From an uncultured Oscillospiraceae bacterium (GTDB lineage Bacteria > Bacillota > Clostridia > Oscillospirales > Oscillospiraceae), in NCBI GenBank assembly GCA_947632175.1, contig CANROC010000007.1, positions 83,030 through 147,029 of the forward strand: a stretch of DNA of 64,000 nucleotides, written 5' to 3'. The position numbers were made by a program, and so were the translations under genes. Shown piece after piece: positions 15,301-22,343 of the stretch (positions within the stretch are counted from its first letter, which is position 1; each line of letters opens with the position of its first letter). Under the pieces are notes generated by a model. That model saw nothing but the letters and a program-made list of their open reading frames with translations, was not told the origin of the DNA and did not search any database.

Positions 15301-17940
15301 CCACTTACTTTGTTAATACAATTTGCAAGATTGTACGCACATTATGTGCTCTGTATATTGCTATACAGTTCGGACCATATCACTAACTTGTTTCCAAGCT
15401 ATCTGCCATTTCGATTTAAGTGGACTTAGCACCCCAATGCCACACCGCCATTAGCTTGCGGCTCTACAATTGGTCTCTAGGCTTTTATGAACTGTTATAT
15501 AAATTCAATTACTGAAATGCCATAATTGACGTATTTCTTTGATAGCCCTTTAAGCCAGTTTTTAACATAACATCTGTCGGCTTTTATCTCATTTGCGAGT
15601 TCGGTTGATGTTTCGTAGTTCTTTTCAGTGCCATCATTAAACACAACTCTATATGGCCTATAATTCTTTTTATTTGTGAGAGATTTTCTAGCATGAAGCT
15701 CGTTCATTTCTCTTGTGCACCACTCCAAGTTCTCAGCCCTGTTATCTGTTTTGATGCCATTAATATGATTCACTTCTTTGTACCCATTTTATTTTCAACA
15801 AAGTATGTGGCAACTAATCTATGCACAAACCATCTATCAGAACCGAGCATAACTCTTCTATATCCACACGAATTAATATCTCCGCCAAGTATTTTGCCTG
15901 TGTTATTATTTCTCACTCTTCCTAGATTGCTAACACTGTAAATTCCATCATGGTCTTTAACTTCTTTCCACATTTCAATAGTATTTTCATCCATATTATC
16001 ACCTCCTTTTGATAGTACATAACAGTTCAATTTAGCACGGCAAGTTGTCTCTATTGAGAGTTTCTCCGTTTAGGCAGATTTGCTTATACCGTCACCGATA
16101 TAAGGCACAGGTTTGTTTATGCAGGGGTAGCAATGGCCTTCTCCATTTTTGTCTATTTTATTCTGCAGCATCATCTTCTCAGAGATATAGTCAGGAACCA
16201 TTCTCTTAGCAGTGCATTTCGCTGCGAGCTTTGTCAGGTAAAAATATTTTCCATCTTCTTCTATATTTTCCGGTTCTAGGATGTACAAAAGTTTCGGAAA
16301 AGCTGGCGTTATCCAAGCTCCTTGCTCGTTTTTGACACCCTGTGTTCTCTGCTTCAGTACCTCTTCAATCACCATCGCGAGATCTTCTTTTGTCTGCGGA
16401 TCATCAACCTCTCCGAGATACATGCAGATTGACACAAATGGAGCCTGTCCGTTTGTTGTGAGCAATGTATTGATCTGGTACTGCATTGTCTGTACTCCGT
16501 TCTTGATATCATCCCTCACACGGTCCTCAACAATGCTATCAATCTCTGTCTCTGAAAGCTTCTTAACCCCTGCTCTGTCTAGTTCCTCCAGAACCTGCTT
16601 TTTGATGAGCTTTCTGGTATCATTAACAAACGGGGCAAGATGCGACAATGTTACTGTTTGTCCTCCATACTGGGAAGACCTACCAATTTTGGTAAATACC
16701 CCCACTTTCGTGGTATTTTAAGGGAGTAGACTATACCATCACATATTGAAATATGCCAAGCATTATAGTCGTTGAGCGTTCTCCATGCGCTATGCGTTTA
16801 GGAGCTTCGTTGCGTCTGGGTAACTCGCATACCCGGTTGCCCCTGTCCTGACAATTTTTATGGTCTCTGAAGCTTTCAGCTTGTGCCGCTTTCACGTCAA
16901 CCGTTTCCAGTCCCGTTGTAGCTTGCCAGGGTTATGGGGGTGTCCCCGCAATTTAGCTTGTTTAACGTGGCCTCTTCCAGTAAGCCACCTGCGCCATGAT
17001 CTGAGTAGCAATCGTACAGGCTGTTGAAAACCTGTGAGGCTTCTCGACCAACACGCCATTGATCATAGTTCCGTTCTGAAGCATGTCTTCAAGATTGCAT
17101 AGGCAGCAATTGAAGCTGTGCATAATGAAGTAATCTGCATCCGAAATAGCCTGTATTTTGTGCATATTGTACACAAGCCATTCTGACTATATCATAATCT
17201 CTCCGCTATCATCACGAAGAGACCCGTGGCACTTCCACAGGACGACTTTCACGCCTGTGTACTCTATAAAGATAGTCGATTAACCTTCCTCTCGAAGAGG
17301 CTTGGCACAGGATTCCTTACGGTTCCCTGTTAGCATGCGGATTAGACGCCATTTCCTGCGCCTCCTACAGTCCCACATACACCCCGGATTTCCGGGTTCA
17401 CCACGTTTTCACTAACCTGTCACCAGATTAGGCCACAATGCTCTCATGGAAATGGATAAGCCCTTCATCATGCGCCTGCTGGATATCCTGCGGAAGAAGC
17501 AGTCGATTCGTCATGTCTCTGCTGACTTCACCAGCCACGTAATCCCGCTGTGTGGACAGCATAATAGGATTCTTATTCGAGTTCTCTTGAATAACCTCCT
17601 CATTCACGCCATCTACCAGCGCCAGGATCTTGTTATCCAGCACTGTATCATTGCGCATATACTCATGCGCATATCTGTACCTAATATAATTCCTCGCAGT
17701 CCGGAACTCATCTGCCCGAAACAGCTCAATCTCCACGTCATCCTGAATCTCCTCCACGGAAATTGCCCGATTCCGCTTCTTATACCTCGTCTTCAACTTC
17801 TCTGTGATTGCCCTGGCCTTGTTGATATTCTCCTTCGAGTCCTTTACATCGTAGGTTTCATTAAACGCAGCCATAATCGCATTGAAGATCTTTGCGCGGT
17901 CGAAGTGTTCCTCACGGCCGCTCCGCTTAATCACATTCAT
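12243..17940 (-). CDS. nrdD: Anaerobic ribonucleoside-triphosphate reductase, split by nine group I introns
   Basis: Glycyl-radical class III reductase making dNTPs from NTPs. Reassembled from ten exons: 17446-17940, 16983-17141, 16119-16678, 15275-15281, 14987-15051, 14325-14754, 13913-14011, 13488-13565, 12602-12842 and 12243-12325. Their lengths sum to 2217 nt, a 738-residue protein, normal for the family. It has an N-terminal ATP-cone-like region ([18 protein letters not shown]), the CCRSFL active-site region, [15 protein letters not shown], the zinc site CQVC/CPNC and the C-terminal glycyl-radical motif RTCGYIG. Each junction was placed by protein continuity, a 5' exon ending in U that can pair with an internal guide, and a G ending the intron. 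Only the last intron breaks the terminal-G rule. Inference from sequence; cDNA would prove it. Confidence 0.85.
12326..12601 (-). ncRNA. Group I intron 9 of nrdD
   Basis: 276 nt, no open frame. P1 is an 8-bp helix (GCACCUAU with AUGGGUGC, loop AACC) and the loop can pair with GGUU of the next exon (P10). Reading frame requires the 3' exon to start GTGGTTAC, which leaves A rather than G as the last intron base; a canonical G end would shift frame by one. Confidence 0.75.
12602..12842 (-). CDS. nrdD: nrdD exon 9
   Basis: [20 protein letters not shown] through NIARRT plus one base. Holds the C-terminal zinc site ([10 protein letters not shown] and RCPNCGN). The 5' exon ends CGCACCT. Confidence 0.85.
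12843..13487 (-). ncRNA. Group I intron 8 of nrdD, carrying an HNH endonuclease
   Basis: 645 nt. P1 is a perfect 7 bp: exon GGGUGGU with intron GCCACCC. Encodes the endonuclease at 12847-13263, whose stop lies 4 nt before the 3' splice site. Ends in G before GCAATCTCG. Confidence 0.8.
12847..13263 (-). CDS. HNH homing endonuclease in nrdD intron 8
   Basis: 138 residues from [23 protein letters not shown] lies 8 nt upstream. N-terminal zinc-knuckle (CEIC...CQKH), C-terminal HNH signature [20 protein letters not shown]. Would cut an intron-less nrdD allele to drive intron homing. Frame intact. The coding region reaches almost to the 3' splice site, so translation must compete with intron folding. 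Confidence 0.85.
   Translation of the reverse strand: MHTCEICGRKSNKKYKAFGYVLCQKHKRQIMRQGRFLDNNPRTVNDLNEYRIEGDVVYVSLYNQNCDKIAEFVVDLYDFPQIRYKKWRLSHGRVVTGTAAKKIRGVENVIFDMDPPHNIFHIDGDPLNCTRENLLVEI
13488..13565 (-). CDS. nrdD: nrdD exon 8
   Basis: 26 codons, [20 protein letters not shown] then LLSPGG. Joins [14 protein letters not shown] upstream and LSPGG-AISYIE downstream, both conserved NrdD joints. Confidence 0.85.
13566..13912 (-). ncRNA. Group I intron 7 of nrdD
   Basis: 347 nt, no open frame. Exon ends TACCAT; CCAU pairs with GUGG. 5' end shares GTGGCCTAAT and TTAGTGA with intron 1, so the two probably derive from one another. Ends in G before GTGCACGTA. Confidence 0.75.
13913..14011 (-). 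CDS. nrdD: nrdD exon 7
   Basis: 33 codons, [20 protein letters not shown] through [13 protein letters not shown]. Matches the conserved F.K.LQKRFG..EGVTDK.Y.TNSYH stretch of NrdD. Too short to show as a gene by itself. Confidence 0.85.
14012..14324 (-). ncRNA. Group I intron 6 of nrdD
   Basis: 313 nt, no open frame. P1 CGCCU with GGGCG. Ends in G before ATTGAATCC, giving [14 protein letters not shown]. Core pairing AGTCTAAAC and the usual group I layout. Confidence 0.75.
14325..14754 (-). CDS. nrdD: nrdD exon 6
   Basis: Begins [20 protein letters not shown] and ends [11 protein letters not shown]. Contains [40 protein letters not shown] and [15 protein letters not shown], all hallmark NrdD segments. 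Only its 3' part stays open when read alone. Confidence 0.85.
14755..14986 (-). ncRNA. Group I intron 5 of nrdD
   Basis: 232 nt, no open frame. P1 is long: exon GGACGCUU with intron GGGCGUCC. Core closely related to intron 4. Ends in G before TCAGATATC. Confidence 0.75.
14987..15051 (-). CDS. nrdD: nrdD exon 5
   Basis: 65 nt encoding [20 protein letters not shown] plus R and part of F. CRSFL is the active-site cysteine segment of class III reductases. The exon is too short to appear as an open frame on its own. Confidence 0.8.
15052..15274 (-). ncRNA. Group I intron 4 of nrdD
   Basis: 223 nt, among the shortest here. P1 CAUGU/GCAUG with terminal U.G. Shares core sequence with intron 5 (AAGCGGTGTGCC, CTAACGGTGAAC-like, GAGATAGTCC). 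Ends in G before TGTCGAAGT. Confidence 0.7.
15275..15281 (-). CDS. nrdD: nrdD micro-exon (7 nt)
   Basis: CTCATGT between two group I cores. It is the only segment that restores frame (CYPC-IS-CCRSFL), leaves a G at the end of the upstream intron and offers a P1 for the downstream intron (CAUGU with GCAUG). Inference; needs cDNA. Confidence 0.5.
15282..16118 (-). ncRNA. Group I intron 3 of nrdD, carrying a broken homing endonuclease
   Basis: 837 nt. P1 is only 4 bp (GCAU with GUGC). A group I core lies 3' of the endonuclease frame, including GATATGGTCC near 15373. Ends in G immediately before the 7-nt exon CTCATGT. Confidence 0.7.
15495..15994 (-). pseudogene. NUMOD4-HNH homing endonuclease, frameshifted
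   Basis: Starts [20 protein letters not shown] (NUMOD4 signature) after AGGAGG, continues to [15 protein letters not shown], then frame breaks near 15780 within AAAATGGG; the second frame continues [20 protein letters not shown], the HNH motif with catalytic His. Rejoining the two frames gives a normal intron-encoded endonuclease of about 165 residues. Either decayed, as is usual for these genes, or a 1-nt assembly error. Confidence 0.8.
16119..16678 (-). CDS. nrdD: nrdD exon 3
   Basis: [20 protein letters not shown] through NGEGHCYPC plus two bases of the next codon. Includes the [20 protein letters not shown] core strand. The 3' boundary is the least certain in the gene; 16119 is the only U-ended position that keeps frame through the 7-nt exon. 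Confidence 0.75.
16679..16982 (-). ncRNA. Group I intron 2 of nrdD
   Basis: 304 nt, no open frame. P1 is perfect: exon GTGGCT with intron GGCCAC, ending in the U.G pair. Ends in G before TCTTCCCAG. Joins QVA-SSQYGGQ, a conserved NrdD segment. Confidence 0.85.
16983..17141 (-). CDS. nrdD: nrdD exon 2
   Basis: 53 codons, [20 protein letters not shown] to [10 protein letters not shown]. This is the conserved segment NCC.CNLEDML..GT of NrdD and joins HFH-DADYF in frame. Confidence 0.85.
17142..17445 (-). ncRNA. Group I intron 1 of nrdD
   Basis: 304 nt, no open frame. The 5' exon ends TTCCAT, pairing CCAU with GUGG shortly inside. Group I core landmarks include TGTGCCAAGCC and the paired GACTATC / GATATAGTC. 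Ends in G before GATGCAGAT. Its 5' end resembles that of intron 7 (shared GTGGCCTAAT). Confidence 0.8.
17446..17940 (-). CDS. nrdD: nrdD exon 1
   Basis: 165 codons from [14 protein letters not shown] to GLIHFH. The unspliced frame runs only four more codons (ESIVA) into intron 1 before a stop. Contains the ATP-cone-like regulatory segment and [20 protein letters not shown]. Confidence 0.85.
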
Positions 17941-17982
17941 TCGTCATTCCCCCTATTTCAATATTTCGTATCGCCGTCAGAC

Positions 17983-18537
17983 TCATACGCAGTTTCCCTT
18001 TATGATTCGATAAGCCTCTTCCCACGAATTCGCCCTCACAGCGCCATACGACTTCGGATTCGACCGCTCATTATACGGTCTCGAGAACAGTATCTTCAGC
18101 TTAGCTGGACTGCTCCTCAGGTTTTCAGGCGAATCGTCTATGATGACGTCACCTTGCACAAGATTCTTCAGCCCCGTCACAATGACATCTGACCACTTGA
18201 ACACGTCGAACTTGTCGAACAGGCAGTAGTCCATCTTCGGGCGCAAAGTCTTGTAGTACGTTCCGGTAAGTAATACCGGCCAATACCCATCATCCTTGAG
18301 TTTCCGCAGATACTCATTTGCTCCTTCAATAGGCTTAACGGTCTTCCAGAATTCGGGCTCATGCAAAACGCCATAATACTCTTCATCCGAAAGTCCAAGG
18401 TAGTAGCGGTGCAGATTGTAAAACGCCACCTCGTCGGGATTGACGTTCAGGCCATACTTGCTGTTGAGTGCGGACGTCCAAGCACTCACAAGGTCCTCAA
18501 GCACGCCATCCATATCTACCAAAATTACCTTGGTCAT
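17983..18537 (-). CDS. 5'(3')-deoxyribonucleotidase-like HAD hydrolase
   Basis: 184 residues from MTKVILVDMDGVLEDLVSAW; AGGAGG upstream fixes the start. HAD motif I DMDGV at residues 8-12, motif II TGTYY, motif IV VIIDDSPENL. Matches the NT5C family that dephosphorylates deoxynucleoside monophosphates, consistent with its place between nrdD and the dNMP kinase. Substrate is inferred from family and context. Confidence 0.85.
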   Translation of the reverse strand: MTKVILVDMDGVLEDLVSAWTSALNSKYGLNVNPDEVAFYNLHRYYLGLSDEEYYGVLHEPEFWKTVKPIEGANEYLRKLKDDGYWPVLLTGTYYKTLRPKMDYCLFDKFDVFKWSDVIVTGLKNLVQGDVIIDDSPENLRSSPAKLKILFSRPYNERSNPKSYGAVRANSWEEAYRIIKGNCV

Positions 18538-18548
18538 GCCTGATCCTC

Positions 18549-19259
18549 CTAGATAATGAAGTTGTCTGCGTGCTGGCTGATCCAGCCACGATAGTTGGTG
18601 GAGAGCGCGCAAACCGCGCACCGCTCCATACCCTCGAAATGCTTCATGTATTTCAAGAAGCCACTGGTCGACGGCTTATCCAGGTCGCACTGCTCGTTAT
18701 GCCCGACCACCACGACGCGAACGTTCTTGCCGACACGTGTCAGCGTCTTCTTCAGCTGTTCAGCGGTGTAATTCTGCGCTTCGTCAAGTATCACTACGCA
18801 ATTTTCAAGAGTTGTGCCTCTCAGGAATGTGTCTGTGATGCACGTGATATACCCGTCACCGTTCTTCTGGTTCGCCATGATATCAGAACTGATGGCGATG
18901 TTCGGGTTCACGTTGCAATCGATAAGCGCATGCCACACAGGATCAAAGTACACCGCACTTTTCTCCTGGATATCGCCAGGCAACCAGCCCTGCTTGCGCT
19001 CTCCGTACGGAGAAACGATGTATACGATGCTGTCAAAAATCCCATACTGCACAAGCAGGTTTGCGACTCCTATTGAGATGAACGTCTTGCCGGACCCGGC
19101 CTTTGCGTTCACAAATATGATGTCGTAGTCGCCGCACCAGATTGCCTCTGCGAACTGCTGCTGTTCCTCATCCAACTGCACTCCATAGAAGAGCTCGCCC
19201 AGCAGACTTTTAGGCGGAGTTGGAGACGTTTCAATAGACTGTTTCTTCCTCTTCGGCAT
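18549..19259 (-). CDS. phoH: PhoH-like P-loop ATPase
   Basis: 236 residues from MPKRKKQSIE. Walker A NAKAGSGKT, Walker B VVILDEAQN, then the sensor segment TRVGKNVRVVVVGH, as in PhoH. PhoH-like proteins are frequent auxiliary genes in phages; the biochemical role is likely RNA- or nucleotide-related but not settled. Followed 10 nt later by the ClpP-like gene in gene order. Confidence 0.85.
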   Translation of the reverse strand: MPKRKKQSIETSPTPPKSLLGELFYGVQLDEEQQQFAEAIWCGDYDIIFVNAKAGSGKTFISIGVANLLVQYGIFDSIVYIVSPYGERKQGWLPGDIQEKSAVYFDPVWHALIDCNVNPNIAISSDIMANQKNGDGYITCITDTFLRGTTLENCVVILDEAQNYTAEQLKKTLTRVGKNVRVVVVGHNEQCDLDKPSTSGFLKYMKHFEGMERCAVCALSTNYRGWISQHADNFII

Positions 19260-19269
19260 GGCAAACACC

Positions 19270-19935
19270 TCACCGAATCAGATCTTCGATATCACAGTCC
19301 TCGCCAATGATGTAGTCGGCGCACCCGTACTTCTTCTGATCACCGGCGTTCATGTACCACTCGCTTCTGTGCTTGTTGGAATACATGCGCTTTGAGATTT
19401 TTGTTCTGGAGATGATGTAATCACGCAAAGACTGCTCAGTCTGCGCTAAAAACTTCGCATGGTCCTGAAACTTGCTTCCGGAATCGACAGCTCCTACGCA
19501 ACCGTCGTGAATCAGAAGCTGAGAGTGCTCCGTGCAAAACCTCTTATGTCCGGTAATAAAGATGCATGTAGCCATGGAATAGACATACGAATCATTCACC
19601 GTCCAGATTGGCGTCTTGCTTTCCAGCATCGTGTCAATCAGAGTGAAACCATCATCGACGTTGCCTCCGTTGCTGGAGATGTGGAAGATGATTGGGCGAC
19701 GCTCTTCAACAGGTTTCCCGTAGTCCTCACGGTTTGCGTACCTGATTGCCTGGATAATGTAGTCAACAGATTCGGTTTCGATCTCGCTCTGCAGATACAA
19801 AACCCGGTTTTTTGCGTTCAGGTAGTCGTACATCCCGTATACCGAGATGTTCTGCAGGTAATCCTCCAAACTCGGGAGCATCTCCGAAAGGGGAGGGTCG
19901 TTGTGCTTGTATTTTCGCGTAGTCATGTCAGTCAT
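19270..19935 (-). CDS. ClpP-like serine protease
   Basis: 221 residues. ClpP/crotonase fold: HISSNGGNVDDGFTLID, nucleophile serine in SYVYSMATCIF, histidine in QLLIHDGCVG and an Asp-containing helix QTEQSLRDYIISRTKIS. Length and layout fit ClpP. In phages these are usually prohead proteases near capsid genes; here it sits among nucleotide-metabolism genes, so its target is unclear. GGAGG precedes the ATG; overlaps the kinase gene. Confidence 0.85.
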   Translation of the reverse strand: MTDMTTRKYKHNDPPLSEMLPSLEDYLQNISVYGMYDYLNAKNRVLYLQSEIETESVDYIIQAIRYANREDYGKPVEERRPIIFHISSNGGNVDDGFTLIDTMLESKTPIWTVNDSYVYSMATCIFITGHKRFCTEHSQLLIHDGCVGAVDSGSKFQDHAKFLAQTEQSLRDYIISRTKISKRMYSNKHRSEWYMNAGDQKKYGCADYIIGEDCDIEDLIR

Positions 19936-20527
19936 ATGTGTACCTCCTTGCCAAATAATCCTTCACCCACTGACACGCCACGTCATGAAGCTCGTCAATG
20001 GATCCGTTGTTGGTCATTGTCGTTGTGTAGACATCAGGAGCCGTGTATGAGTCCAGCGCAGTTTCGGAGATATGCTCCATTGCGTCTTTCGTCATCTGAC
20101 TCTCAGCGTCTCTTGAAATGCGGATGTGCTCCACGTAAAAGTCGTCCCGGAATCCCTCAATTTCGTTCGGAAATCTTGCGTCCGGAATAATCACATAGTC
20201 CCAATTGCCTTTCAGAATGAAGAAGATGTCCCACAGGAACGACACAAACCAGTCCTCGTTGTACTCACGAACCAGGCCAGTCCCCACATACTGCAGAAGC
20301 TGACGTCCGTACTCGTCCTTGTTGCCGTCCCAGTCCAGATACTGAACACAGATGTACTTGAGCACGTCTGCGAAGTGTGTAATCAGCACGCGCTGTCCTC
20401 TTGCCGAAAGTTCACACTTGATCATCTTCGCAAGCGTGTCTTTCCCTGCGCCAGCATGACCTGAAATCAGGATGAGTGCCGGCAAATCGCGTGCATCATC
20501 ATAAGCTTTGAGTTCTTCAGGACTCAT
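19928..20527 (-). CDS. Deoxynucleoside monophosphate kinase-like protein
   Basis: 199 residues. P-loop GHAGAGKDT near residues 23-31, LITHFADVLKYICVQYLDWD, and VIIPDARFPNEIEGF, the arrangement of phage dNMP kinases (T4 gp1-like). Converts dNMPs to dNDPs; with dUTPase, ThyX-like and the nucleotidase it rounds out a dNTP supply set. Confidence 0.8.
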   Translation of the reverse strand: MSPEELKAYDDARDLPALILISGHAGAGKDTLAKMIKCELSARGQRVLITHFADVLKYICVQYLDWDGNKDEYGRQLLQYVGTGLVREYNEDWFVSFLWDIFFILKGNWDYVIIPDARFPNEIEGFRDDFYVEHIRISRDAESQMTKDAMEHISETALDSYTAPDVYTTTMTNNGSIDELHDVACQWVKDYLARRYTYD

Positions 20528-20539
20528 GACCTATCCTCC

Positions 20540-21256
20540 TCAGTTCTTGATGCCCATCAGCAGCTCACGACTGATCCAACCGTTCGACCACTGACCCAGT
20601 TGCTTCAGCATTTCCTCCACGCACTCCTTCACTTCAGGATGTGCGCTTGTGGTGCTGTTTCGCATCTGGTATATATGCGCAAATTCAGCAAGATTCGCGT
20701 CAAAGATAAAGCTCGACGGAATCGACAGCATGTACAGCCCTCTCAGCACGTCCTGGTTGTCTTTGTATTCCTGTGCAACATAGCCGTTCGTCGTTTTGAC
20801 ATATGTCTTGCCATCCTTTTCAAAAGACTCAGGAACCTCGATGCCAAGATCTTTAAGCGCAACGTCCGTCGGAATGATTTTGCCTTTGTAGTAGGCTGAC
20901 ATTGCGCCTTCAGGGAACTTGCTTAGTCGTGTTGAGGCGCGAATGATGCGGTTGTCCATGCGTTTTGCGTGAGCATCCATATCATCCTGTCCGCCACGGT
21001 GAAGACCATAAACGCTGAACGACAGGTCGATGAACTTCAGCAGGGTAATATGCCTTGTACCCCACTTGAAGAGTGTCTTCAGTTCTTTCTCGAATTCTTC
21101 CGATGGATTCTGTACGAATTTTCCGTGACTCAACAGATTTTTAGCCACCAAAGTTCGTATCTCAAGCTCTTTATCATGGTCCGAATGCTGTTTGGACATT
21201 CGTAATGCCACAAGCGCATCGTCTAACCCGTCAATCTTGTGGAGTATGACTTGCAT
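20540..21256 (-). CDS. Divergent FAD-dependent thymidylate synthase (ThyX-like)
   Basis: 238 residues. The C-terminal half follows the ThyX pattern: LYMLSIPSSFIFDANLAEFA, then IYQMRNSTTSAHPEVKECVE, equivalent to the dUMP-binding R....A(H/Q).E(I/V) motif. The N-terminal half has RHITLLKFIDLSFSVYGLHR and NRIIRASTRL, in place of the classical RHRxxSxNExSxR, so the flavin loop is altered. Probably makes dTMP or is a diverged relative; structure prediction would decide. Confidence 0.6.
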   Translation of the reverse strand: MQVILHKIDGLDDALVALRMSKQHSDHDKELEIRTLVAKNLLSHGKFVQNPSEEFEKELKTLFKWGTRHITLLKFIDLSFSVYGLHRGGQDDMDAHAKRMDNRIIRASTRLSKFPEGAMSAYYKGKIIPTDVALKDLGIEVPESFEKDGKTYVKTTNGYVAQEYKDNQDVLRGLYMLSIPSSFIFDANLAEFAHIYQMRNSTTSAHPEVKECVEEMLKQLGQWSNGWISRELLMGIKN

Positions 21257-21258
21257 TG

Positions 21259-22047
21259 TTAGCCCTCCTTGTATAGTTCTGGATGTTCTGAGTAGCAGAG
21301 ATATGTGTTGCCAAGCTTTTTGTCTCTCAGAATTTCGTGGACTCCACTACCTTGCCTGAAACCAGCCTGGAACACCACTGCCGGATTGTTCAGTAACCTC
21401 TCACCAGTCAGTAACCTCGCCGCCGCTTCTGCGCTCAGTCCATCTGGGAGCAGAGTTTTGAACGAGTCATACTTGACAGGGGAGTACTGGTTCTTCTGAT
21501 ATACCACATCATGAATGGTGTCCGGGAATTCCGGAGAGGCCACGCGGTTAAGCACGACCTCTCCGACCTTCATCCTCCATTCAAGAGGAATCCAACTTGA
21601 CCCGGCTTCAGCATGGATGATTTTCGCGAGCAGGAACAGTTCATCAAAATGTACAACCGGAGACGTATCGCCGACGTCGTTTTGCGCCGATATACGCAAC
21701 TGCTCAAGATACCTACCAGATTCCACGTTCCCTGTGGTGCAGCAGGCCACCATATCTTCAAGACAACTGCGAACCTGGATGAGTTCTATCTCCCGTTTCT
21801 GTCTCTCGGCCTCTTGCTCCATCGCTTCAAGCTCCGAAGCTGAAAATTCGTCAGATTTTGGAAGTTCAGGCTCCGGAACTTCGTGTTCAGGCACAGTTAC
21901 GGGCATTTCGGGCGATTGACTGCAAGATTTTTGTGCAAAACACACAAGCAGGATGGCGACAGCGGCGATTAGTACGGCAAATTGCACAAAGAATTTGGCG
22001 ATTTTTCGTGATGAAATTGTAGTTTCATTGCGACTGCTCTTGTTCAT
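21259..22047 (-). CDS. Membrane-anchored cell wall hydrolase (SleB/Hydrolase_2)
   Basis: 262 residues. N-terminal membrane anchor at about 18-40 (FVQFAVLIAAVAILLVCFAQ), a Glu/Pro-rich linker, then the Hydrolase_2 domain from LLAKIIHAEAGSSWIPLEWR through VVLNRVASPEFPDTIHDVVY with catalytic Glu in HAEA. Family members are lytic transglycosylase-like spore cortex enzymes. Expected to act on peptidoglycan; could be used in lysis or entry. Confidence 0.88.
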   Translation of the reverse strand: MNKSSRNETTISSRKIAKFFVQFAVLIAAVAILLVCFAQKSCSQSPEMPVTVPEHEVPEPELPKSDEFSASELEAMEQEAERQKREIELIQVRSCLEDMVACCTTGNVESGRYLEQLRISAQNDVGDTSPVVHFDELFLLAKIIHAEAGSSWIPLEWRMKVGEVVLNRVASPEFPDTIHDVVYQKNQYSPVKYDSFKTLLPDGLSAEAAARLLTGERLLNNPAVVFQAGFRQGSGVHEILRDKKLGNTYLCYSEHPELYKEG

Positions 22048-22106
22048 AGAAAATCTCCTTTAATTGGTAATTACTGGAAAACTTTTTCAGCTTCGCGTGA
22101 CCTCAG

Positions 22107-22343
22107 TCACTCTGCGTCGGCTGCAGCTTTGGATAACATCTCCTGGAACTCTGGGTAGCAGGTCGTACAGATGTCAGCGCAAAGAATGCGGTCGCCGACT
22201 ACCTCATCATCTTTGATTGGGTCACGCTGTGTATCTGTGTATACCTCTCGCTTCTTGAGATAAGGCTTGTACACACGAACTACGTACCCATCTCGCGGAT
22301 GCTTGATTACCTCACCGCACATGTCGCAAACGATACACTTCAT
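22107..22343 (-). CDS. Small zinc-ribbon protein
   Basis: 78 residues. CIVCDMCGEVIKHP at the start and CADICTTCY near residue 58 give two CxxC pairs flanking a beta hairpin, a typical zinc ribbon. Overlaps the polymerase start by ATGA. Function unknown. Confidence 0.7.
   Translation of the reverse strand: MKCIVCDMCGEVIKHPRDGYVVRVYKPYLKKREVYTDTQRDPIKDDEVVGDRILCADICTTCYPEFQEMLSKAAADAE

Noticed and set aside
15495..16030. Two independent small genes in nrdD intron 3
   Set aside because: The two frames are halves of one NUMOD4-HNH endonuclease separated by a one-base shift.
12326..17445. IStron or group II introns in nrdD
   Set aside because: No transposase, no GUGYG 5' end or domain V; P1 guides and GACTAT/ATAGTC cores fit group I.
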